DNA of 6,211 nucleotides from CAZVEV01 sp964625865 (lineage in GTDB: Bacteria; Planctomycetota; Phycisphaerae; SM23-33): assembly GCA_964625865.1 (NCBI GenBank), contig CAZVEV010000326.1, positions 1-6,211 of the forward strand, given 5' to 3'. This document shows, in pieces, positions 1 to 4,017 of this stretch (position 1 is the first letter of the stretch; each line of letters starts with the position of its first letter). A program made the translations under genes and the position numbers. The notes beneath the pieces are model-generated. The model made no database searches. It saw only the letters and a program-made list of their open reading frames with translations, and was not told the DNA's origin.

Positions 1-25
1 ACGCCCCATTTTCATACTCTACGGG

Positions 26-63
26 TGAGCCAAAGGCTCATGAAGGACTGTCCCCCTTTCGCT
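26..63. repeat. Short hairpin plus GGGGGACAG-type motif, possible transposase-associated repeat
   Basis: A perfect 6-bp hairpin lies at 26-40 (TGAGCC, loop AAA, GGCTCA), with CTAC just upstream at 19-22. At 48-62 is CTGTCCCCCTTTCGC, which recurs exactly at 4002-4016, at one end of the transposase remnant, and in looser form at 3734-3750 and 3964-3981. The shared motif suggests a fragment of the same dispersed element. RAYT transposases are known to act on extragenic palindromes next to a GTAG-like tetranucleotide; assigning this hairpin to that class is an inference. Confidence 0.4.
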
Positions 64-90
64 TCGGCAAGATTAACGTTGATCCGCGTA

Positions 91-120
91 TTGACGATGG
101 ATATACTGTGTATATAGAAT
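91..120 (+). promoter_or_regulatory. Promoter of the toxin-antitoxin operon
   Basis: The -35 candidate is TTGACG at 91-96 (5 of 6 to consensus). The -10 candidate is TAGAAT at 115-120 (5 of 6) with an 18-bp spacer; TATAGA at 113-118 with a 16-bp spacer is an alternative. The antitoxin start is at 136 with GGAG at 123-126, so the transcript would begin at about 126-128 and the leader would be nearly absent. That tension suggests either the earlier -10 or a slightly different start point. Confidence 0.5.
101..115. promoter_or_regulatory. Palindromic operator candidate of the toxin-antitoxin operon
   Basis: ATATAC (101-106) and GTATAT (110-115) form a perfect inverted repeat around TGT. It sits between the -35 hexamer and the -10 region. 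AbrB/MazE-type antitoxins are dimers that commonly repress their own promoter by binding palindromes, so this is the natural autoregulatory site. The palindrome is seen directly; its use as an operator is inferred. Confidence 0.5.
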
Positions 121-135
121 TCGGAGAACATACGC

Positions 136-363
136 ATGATCAAGACGCTGACAAAACACGGCAACAGCTTTGCAATGGTGATCGACAAGCCCATCCTGGA
201 TCTGCTGCAGGCCACGCCCGAGACGCCCTTCGAGATCATCTCCGACGGGCGATCCCTCGTGCTGACGCCTGTTCGCGATCCCGAAGACGAGCAGAAGTTC
301 GACGATGCCGTTGCGATGGTCCACAAACGCTTCGGCCGGGCCATGAAGAAACTCGCGGAATAG
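136..363 (+). CDS. AbrB/MazE/SpoVT-type antitoxin of a Doc toxin system
   Basis: This 75-residue protein has the swapped-hairpin AbrB signature at its N-terminus: MIKTLTKHGNSFAMVIDKPI, where K-x-G-N-S and the following V-I-x-K-P-I are the usual DNA-binding core (about residues 3-45). The C-terminal part (about 48-75) is charged and likely helical (PEDEQKFDDAV..), as expected for an antitoxin tail that binds and blocks the toxin. GGAG at 123-126 stands 9 nt before the ATG. The stop is followed after 3 nt by the Doc toxin start, so the two genes are co-transcribed and probably translationally coupled. It should repress the operon and neutralise the toxin. In the classic phage P1 system the antitoxin is Phd; an AbrB-type partner for Doc is common in chromosomal loci. 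The family is confident, the partner pairing rests on operon position. Confidence 0.88.
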   Translation: MIKTLTKHGNSFAMVIDKPILDLLQATPETPFEIISDGRSLVLTPVRDPEDEQKFDDAVAMVHKRFGRAMKKLAE

Positions 364-366
364 GCC

Positions 367-753
367 ATGACCACGCCGCGATTCCTCGACCTCAATCACG
401 TTATGCGCCTGCATCGCAGCCTGCTCGAGCATTACGGCGGTATGGACGGCACGCGAGACATCGGGCTCCTGCAATCCGCCATCGCCATGCCGCAGGCCTC
501 CTACGACGGCGAGTATCTCCACGCTGACATCTTCGACATGGCCGCGGCGTACCTGTATCACCTCGTCCAGAACCACCCGTTCCTCGACGGCAACAAGCGT
601 ATCGGCGCGGCGTCGGCCATCGTGTTCCTGGCGATCAACGGCATTCAGATCGACAACGACGAGGAGGGCCTTGTCGACCTGACCCTCTCGGTCGCCACCG
701 GGCAATCCGGCAAAGGCGAGATCGCGGCGTTCTTCCGTTCGCATGCCCAGTGA
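367..753 (+). CDS. doc: Death-on-curing (Doc/Fic family) toxin
   Basis: This 128-residue protein is a Doc-type Fic protein of typical length. The catalytic loop is HPFLDGNKR at residues 70-78 (His70, Asp74, Asn76, Lys77, Arg78). Doc proteins carry H-x-F-x-(D/A)-(A/G)-N-K-R, whereas AMP-transferring Fic enzymes have HPFxxGNGR. The lysine at the third-last place therefore points to a Doc-like kinase; P1 Doc phosphorylates EF-Tu and stops translation. Upstream, YGGMDGTRDIGLLQSAIAMP (about 23-42) is the common N-terminal signature of this family. It starts 3 nt after the antitoxin stop with only a weak ribosome-binding site, consistent with translational coupling and lower yield of toxin than antitoxin. 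No truncation is visible and the catalytic loop is complete, so it is probably active when unopposed. Substrate and kinase activity are inferred from the family. Confidence 0.93.
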   Translation: MTTPRFLDLNHVMRLHRSLLEHYGGMDGTRDIGLLQSAIAMPQASYDGEYLHADIFDMAAAYLYHLVQNHPFLDGNKRIGAASAIVFLAINGIQIDNDEEGLVDLTLSVATGQSGKGEIAAFFRSHAQ

Positions 754-779
754 TCCGCCACGTGGAGCGTCAGTCTACT

Positions 780-803
780 CCCCCGCGCCCGAAGGCGAGG
801 GGG
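780..803 (+). terminator. Hairpin after the toxin gene, likely terminator
   Basis: CCCCC (780-784) pairs with GGGGG (799-803), and CGCC (786-789) pairs with GGCG (794-797), closing a CGAA tetraloop; G785 and A798 are mismatched. It begins 26 nt after the toxin stop. The following bases (TCTCATT) are only moderately T-rich, so termination may be partial or rho-dependent. Confidence 0.5.
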
Positions 804-826
804 TCTCATTCGCAAAGCGCCCATTT

Positions 827-853
827 AGCCCCCGGTGAACACACCGGGGGGCT
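827..853. terminator. Strong GC hairpin, second terminator candidate
   Basis: AGCCCCCGGTG (827-837) pairs with CACCGGGGGGCT (842-853) across the loop AACA, with one bulged G. It lies 23 nt after the first hairpin and could back it up. It has no T-run after it on the plus strand. On the minus strand it would be preceded by GGGGAGCC and followed by AAATGGG, so direction is uncertain. Confidence 0.35.
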
Positions 854-1156
854 CCCCTTCGAACGCACACGGGCAACGATCGCAACTCTTCGATTGCATC
901 CAATAAGCAAGTGAGATTCCCCGCCCGAATTCGCCGATCACGGGACGCTTTCCGGGAAGTACTTTCCGTTGTAACCGATTGTTAAATAAGCACTTCCCCC
1001 CCCGAAAAACATGCAACTTTTCCCTTGCAGAAACCGGCCGAGTGTGGTAATATTTCGGTCGTTGTCGGTCCGCCGCAGGCGGATCGGCAGAGCCTAGAGG
1101 TGGTGAGGTCAATTGCAATTGGAAGGCTTCGCCCAAACGGTTACAGTTTACAAAAT
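854..1156 (+). promoter_or_regulatory. Gene-free stretch with promoter-like sequence (1025-1053) for the first PEP-CTERM gene
   Basis: I see no gene here. TTGCAG (1025-1030) and TAATAT (1048-1053) are separated by exactly 17 bp and resemble a sigma-70 type promoter, each hexamer matching only part of the consensus. Transcription would begin near 1060 and give a leader of roughly 337 nt before the ATG at 1397. The early leader has a hairpin at 1067-1085 (GGTCCGCC, loop GCA, GGCGGATC, one G-U pair). A weaker alternative -10 is TACAAA at 1149-1154, placed as in the second leader, but it has no good -35 hexamer. Confidence 0.4.
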
Positions 1157-1387
1157 TTACAATTAGTTTTTCCAGGCGGCCCGGGGATGGTCTCCGGGCG
1201 ACAACAGATTCCCGCGACGAGGCAAACGGATGGGTCAGGTGCTGAGAGCCACGGCACAGAGGATCACGCGAGCGCCGAACGCTCGGCCTCTCCCCAAACC
1301 CCTCACCCCCGGCCTGCCCTGCATAGCTCCCAGAGCGACGCAGGGGCCACCGACGCACCGTCACGCGGAATCAGATTTCCTATCAGT
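1157..1387 (+). ncRNA. Structured leader element, copy 1 (upstream of LamG-like PEP-CTERM gene)
   Basis: This stretch is a diverged copy of 2197-2382. Helices seen: hairpin A, CCCGGGGA (1180-1187) with TCTCCGGG (1191-1198); a closing helix, GATTCC (1207-1212) plus GCGACG (1214-1219), pairing with CGT (1359-1361), CGC (1364-1366) and GGAATC (1367-1372), with small bulges; arm B, AGAGG (1258-1262) with CCTCT (1287-1291) around CGAGCG (1269-1274) and CGCTCG (1280-1285), loop CCGAA; and a short hairpin C at 1239-1252. Compared with copy 2 it has about 33 extra nt at roughly 1319-1351. The element ends just before the Shine-Dalgarno GAGGA (1388-1392), so it would be part of the 5' leader. I match it to no known riboswitch class. 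An RNA role is inferred from the retained pairing. Confidence 0.5.
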
Positions 1388-1396
1388 GAGGATCCC

Positions 1397-2110
1397 ATGC
1401 ACACAATCAAAACCCTCGCCGCCGCGACGCTATGCCTTGCCCTCGCCGCGGCATCGGCCAACGCCGGGCCTTTCTTCAGCTCTTCCACAACAGGCAGTAT
1501 GGGAGACGCCACCACATGGGGCGACGGCTCCGGCCTGACCGACGGCGACACAACCAATAACTCGGTCATCTTCGAAGTCTTCTTCGATTTCACCACCGAC
1601 GCCGACAACGAGGCCGGCGCGCTCTTGCTCTGGGAGGCCGGTGACACCTCCGGCTCGTCCCTCACGATCAAAGGCGACAACCTCTTGTTCGCGTCACGAC
1701 ACAGCAACACGCTAGAAGTCGTTGACGCTGCCCACGGGCTCACCGCCCCGCAAGCCGGCGTCCAAGTCGTCACCGTCGTCGACCTCACCGCGGACACCTC
1801 CACGGTCTACGTCAACGGCAGTTCCATCGGATCGGGCGCCAAAAACCAAAACGACTGGGCCGGCGGCAACCCCGCCGCTCTCGGCACCGCCGTGAACACC
1901 AACGAAATCGGCGCCCGGCCCCATACATACTACGCCGGTTACGGCTCCATCGCGTCCTACCCCGACGCCGCCAATGCCAACTTCTCGTTCAAGGCCTACC
2001 TCCTCGGCGGCCCCGGCAACGAACTCAACAACATCCTCGTCCCCGAGCCGGCCACCCTCGCCCTGGCCGCGGTCGGCCTGCTGGGGCTGCGGCGGCGTCG
2101 GAGATCCTGA
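1397..2110 (+). CDS. PEP-CTERM sorted secreted protein with LamG-like domain
   Basis: The protein is 237 residues. It has a signal peptide (positive start MHTIK, hydrophobic 6-19, cleavage likely after ASANA at 23). The mature part looks like a concanavalin A/LamG-type beta-sandwich: the stretch VTVVDLTADTSTVYVNGSSI resembles the LamG strand-turn-strand '(D)xxxxxxYVNG'. The tail from about residue 215 starts with VPEP, followed by a hydrophobic segment and RRRRRS. This is the PEP-CTERM signal that an exosortase cuts after export, so the protein should end up at the surface or in the extracellular matrix. The start at 1397 is chosen because GAGGA (1388-1392) sits 4 nt upstream and the signal peptide begins there; the open frame extends back to 1025 but that part is non-coding leader. 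It probably binds carbohydrate or another ligand; the ligand is unknown. The stop codon falls within a dispersed repeat. Confidence 0.87.
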   Translation: MHTIKTLAAATLCLALAAASANAGPFFSSSTTGSMGDATTWGDGSGLTDGDTTNNSVIFEVFFDFTTDADNEAGALLLWEAGDTSGSSLTIKGDNLLFASRHSNTLEVVDAAHGLTAPQAGVQVVTVVDLTADTSTVYVNGSSIGSGAKNQNDWAGGNPAALGTAVNTNEIGARPHTYYAGYGSIASYPDAANANFSFKAYLLGGPGNELNNILVPEPATLALAAVGLLGLRRRRRS

Positions 2111-2122
2111 GCTTGTCGAAGG
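2106..2122. repeat. Dispersed 17-bp repeat CCTGAGCTTGTCGAAGG
   Basis: This sequence, read as CCTTCGACAAGCTCAGG on the other strand, is a short repeat I recognise as very common between genes in many bacterial genomes; it often shows up in predicted proteins as 'PELVEG'. Its TGA (2108-2110) is the stop codon of the upstream PEP-CTERM gene, so the repeat forms the gene's end. The frequency statement is from memory and was not searched here. Confidence 0.6.
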
Positions 2123-2166
2123 GGAGACGATAGGCGTTTCGGATGAAGATTCTTGCGAGGTCGGCC

Positions 2167-2195
2167 TTGACACGGCCGGGCTCGGACAGTAGAGT
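2167..2195 (+). promoter_or_regulatory. Near-consensus promoter in front of leader copy 2
   Basis: TTGACA (2167-2172) is a perfect -35 hexamer. TAGAGT (2190-2195) matches the -10 consensus at 4 of 6, with an ideal 17-bp spacer. Transcription would begin near 2202, inside the first bases of the repeated leader element (2197 onward). This is the best promoter in the window after that of the toxin-antitoxin operon. Confidence 0.6.
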
Positions 2196-2196
2196 A

Positions 2197-2382
2197 TTAC
2201 AATCAGCTCGGGGATGTTCCCCGGGCGACAACAGATTCCCGCGACGAGTCAACGCGGAGGGTCACGTGGTGAAGGTCACCGACACAGAGGATCACGCGAG
2301 CGTCGAACGCTCGGCCTCTCGGCAAACCCCTCACCCCCGGCCTGCCGACGCACCGTCACGCGGAATCAGATGTCCTATCAGT
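2197..2382 (+). ncRNA. Structured leader element, copy 2 (upstream of duplicated-domain PEP-CTERM gene)
   Basis: This is the second copy of the element at 1157-1387. Hairpin A is CTCGGGGA (2207-2214) with TCCCCGGG (2218-2225). Two positions differ from copy 1 yet pairing is kept (C-G against U-G, and G-U against G-C). The closing helix is GATTCC (2234-2239) plus GCGACG (2241-2246) with CGT (2354-2356), CGC (2359-2361) and GGAATC (2362-2367). Arm B is AGAGG (2286-2290)/CCTCT (2315-2319) with CGAGCG (2297-2302)/CGCTCG (2308-2313), loop UCGAA. Hairpin C has changed sequence but persists (GGTGA 2268-2272, TCACC 2276-2280). Lying just after a promoter and before a terminator-like hairpin, it could be a free small RNA of about 270 nt or the leader of the next gene. 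Confidence 0.52.
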
Positions 2383-2417
2383 CAACGCTGATGAATGATG
2401 TGTCAACACGAACAACG

Positions 2418-2469
2418 AACAAGCTGCGAAGAGTCTGTACGTAGGTGCGGACGCTTCGCAGCTTGTTTT
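2418..2469 (+). terminator. Long hairpin with T-run, terminator or attenuator
   Basis: AACAAGCTGCGAAG (2418-2431) pairs perfectly over 14 bp with CTTCGCAGCTTGTT (2454-2467). After one A/G mismatch the stem continues with GTCTG (2433-2437) and CGGAC (2448-2452), including one G-U pair, around a 10-nt loop. The right arm runs into TTTT (2466-2469). This fits an intrinsic terminator, placed between leader copy 2 and the PEP-CTERM gene, 74 nt before its start. It would end a small RNA, or act as an attenuator for the gene. Confidence 0.6.
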
Positions 2470-2542
2470 ACTTAACGACCGTTTCACGAAACACAAGAAA
2501 CAACGTCTCACCTACAAAAACATGTTACAACAGGAGTAGATC

Positions 2543-3685
2543 ATGGCAGTTCATCGAGTTGTCATCGTTGGCGTAGTGGTAGCTGTTTTCGGCCTCGCTT
2601 CGACGGCCGGCGCAGCCTTGATCGGCCCGGGCATGAGCATTGGCGACGCCGGGGACGTCGACACGCCGGGCCAAAATCGGCTCAACGTCGACCGGTCGGC
2701 ATTCATCAACCTTGGCCCCGGCACATACAACGTGAATGATTTCGGCCTTCGAGTGAATACGCACGCCGCCCCTGGCACGATCGCAGCAATGCTGCTCAGC
2801 GGGGCGCCGTCCACCTATACGACCCTTTGGGTCAGTCCCGACTTCGATCCGATTGCCAACGGCGTTCAAACCGTGAGCTATACGGCCGGCACGCAGCAAT
2901 TCACGCTGGCGGCGGCGACGACTGTGTATGGCGGTGTCTTCACGAAGAATAACGGCGCCGCCATTATCGGCTTGGATGCCAATAATTCCGATGCGGGCAA
3001 CAGCAGCAGTACCGACCATGACACCGCCTACACCGCGCCCACCGGTGCGGGCCAGTCTGTCACCGGGATTAGCAATCCCAATCTGGGGCGCACGTACGCC
3101 TTCGAGATCAACGTCACGCCCACCGTCCTGAGCACCGGCGGGTTGATCGGACCGGGAGCGGCAACAGCCGGCGGTAGTGCGGATGGTGGGGGCGGGAGAA
3201 CGAATGTCGAACAGGATTTTTTGACGCTTACCGCGGGCACGTACGATGTCGAGGACTTTGAGTTTCATGCGGTCAATACAAACGGCACCGTGCAGCCGTT
3301 CCTGGCCGAGCGGACGACGCCTGGAGCGAACCATCGACACACGCCCCTTTGGGTTGGTTCGGCGGTCACGCCCTCTGCGACAGGAACCAACACGGATACC
3401 TATGTGTTGGGAAGTGAACAGTTCACTTTGGCAGCGACAACGGACGTTTATGCAGGTTTTGTGATGACGGACAATGCGGTCGGCTTCAGTGGTGGCGGCG
3501 TCACCGATCATCAGGGCAGCGCTCTTTCGCCCGCCGTCGGCGTGGAACTCGTGACATTCTCCCACAAGAATCTGGGCAGAAGCTACTCGTTCGGCGTCAA
3601 CGTCGCCCTGGTCCCGGAGCCGTCCACATTGCTGCTTTCCGCCCTCGGCCTGCTCGGCCTTTTCGCGCGCGGTCGGCGTGGTTAA
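2543..3685 (+). CDS. PEP-CTERM sorted secreted protein with two tandem copies of one domain
   Basis: The protein is 380 residues. It has a signal peptide (hydrophobic 6-18, cleavage near AGA/A at 24-25), then two related domains at about 26-191 and 201-354. Shared landmarks, first and second copy: LIGPG start; GTYNVNDF and GTYDVEDF; TLWV and PLWV; QFTLAAATTVYGG and QFTLAATTDVYAG; a TDH motif; and NLGRTYAFEINV and NLGRSYSFGVNV at the end. The tail from about 357 begins VPEPSTLLLSALGLLGL and ends with ARGRRG, a PEP-CTERM exosortase signal. The ATG at 2543 has AGGAG (2532-2536) 6 nt upstream. The protein should be exported and released or anchored at the surface by an exosortase encoded elsewhere. 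I do not recognise the repeated domain as a named family, and its ligand is unknown. No cysteine is seen in the domains. The gene faces nadB convergently, with a transposase remnant between. Confidence 0.9.
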   Translation: MAVHRVVIVGVVVAVFGLASTAGAALIGPGMSIGDAGDVDTPGQNRLNVDRSAFINLGPGTYNVNDFGLRVNTHAAPGTIAAMLLSGAPSTYTTLWVSPDFDPIANGVQTVSYTAGTQQFTLAAATTVYGGVFTKNNGAAIIGLDANNSDAGNSSSTDHDTAYTAPTGAGQSVTGISNPNLGRTYAFEINVTPTVLSTGGLIGPGAATAGGSADGGGGRTNVEQDFLTLTAGTYDVEDFEFHAVNTNGTVQPFLAERTTPGANHRHTPLWVGSAVTPSATGTNTDTYVLGSEQFTLAATTDVYAGFVMTDNAVGFSGGGVTDHQGSALSPAVGVELVTFSHKNLGRSYSFGVNVALVPEPSTLLLSALGLLGLFARGRRG

Positions 3686-3733
3686 TCGGGGCGGTTACCC
3701 TTTTGGGCTCATCCGGATAATGCGTAGGTGCAT

Positions 3734-3750
3734 GGGAAAAGGGGACAGGC
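3734..3750 (+). repeat. Terminal motif GGGAAAAGGGGACAGGC of the transposase remnant
   Basis: The sequence GGGAAAAGGGGACAGGC ends exactly on the last base of the transposase stop codon (CTA on the plus strand at 3750-3752). It is the inverted counterpart of GCCTGTCCCCCTTTCGCC at 4000-4017, so the remnant is framed by matching ends pointing inward. Phrases of this type are, from memory, common at the edges of REP-associated transposase genes. Confidence 0.5.
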
Positions 3751-4016
3751 TACTTTTTCGCTCGTTTTCTGGGGCGGCCGCGGGGGCGGAGGGTCGATTC
3801 GAGTCCCAGCGTTCGTGCGATGTGGCTGACCCAGGCGTCGCTGCCGTAGGGGCGGCCTCGCGAGAGGCACAGGTGCAACGCGGCTACTTCCTCGTCCGCT
3901 TGGGGCTGATTAACCGTGTCGAGCCAATCGTCGGGGCGGCCCAGTTCGAGCGGAATCGGGGCGGGCGAAACGGGGACTGGCTCCGCATCCGTTGGCGGTG
4001 CCTGTCCCCCTTTCGC
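3750..4016 (-). pseudogene. C-terminal remnant of a REP-associated tyrosine (IS200-like) transposase
   Basis: Reading the minus strand from 4016 to the TAG at 3752-3750 gives 88 codons with no methionine. From about 3977 on it matches the end of RAYT transposases: PDDWLDTVNQPQ, then SRGRPYGSDAWV, then LGLESTLRPRGRP followed by a lysine/arginine tail. In complete proteins of this family (usually about 200-260 residues) an N-terminal domain carries the HUH histidines and the catalytic tyrosine; both are missing here. It is therefore dead. The first 13 codons are translated end-motif sequence, not protein. It lies in the same frame as nadB and directly after its stop. This suggests an internally deleted element that kept both ends and the last third of its gene. 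Recognition rests on the characteristic C-terminal motif. Confidence 0.72.
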
Positions 4017-4017
4017 C
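3964..4017. repeat. Imperfect inverted repeat at the nadB-proximal end of the remnant
   Basis: GGCGAAACGGGGACTGGC (3964-3981) and GCCTGTCCCCCTTTCGCC (4000-4017) are inverted repeats matching at 16 of 18 places, with an 18-nt loop. The hairpin overlaps the last base of the nadB stop codon, so it could also act at the end of the nadB transcript, but no T-run follows on the minus strand. The arms are the same motif as those at 48-62 and 3734-3750. Confidence 0.55.

Noticed and set aside
73..744. A 223-codon open frame on the minus strand opposite the toxin-antitoxin genes
   Set aside because: It is a shadow of two well-supported genes on the other strand and shows no family motif or ribosome-binding site.
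1238..1252. GGTGCTGAGAGCCAC, resembling the thi-box of a TPP riboswitch
   Set aside because: The other conserved TPP blocks (such as the GAACCTGA part) are absent, and copy 2 of the element does not keep CTGAGA.
1025..1396. N-terminal extension of the first PEP-CTERM gene from TTG at 1025
   Set aside because: The signal peptide and Shine-Dalgarno place the start at 1397; the extension is translated leader with RNA-like repeats and a promoter.
2167..2200. Sigma-54 promoter for PEP-CTERM genes
   Set aside because: No TGGCAC-N5-TTGC type site with GG and GC spaced correctly is seen upstream of either gene; the sigma-70-like hexamers fit better.
1157..2382. CRISPR or tandem repeat array
   Set aside because: There are only two copies, about 1 kb apart, long and diverged, without regular spacers.
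2525..3565. A 346-codon open frame on the minus strand
   Set aside because: It is antisense to the duplicated-domain PEP-CTERM gene, which has a signal peptide, an internal repeat and a sorting tail; the antisense product is Arg-rich with no motif.
3790..3811. Sequence like a tRNA T-arm (GGTCGATTCGAGTCCC)
   Set aside because: It encodes the LGLESTLRP end of the transposase remnant on the other strand and has no surrounding cloverleaf.
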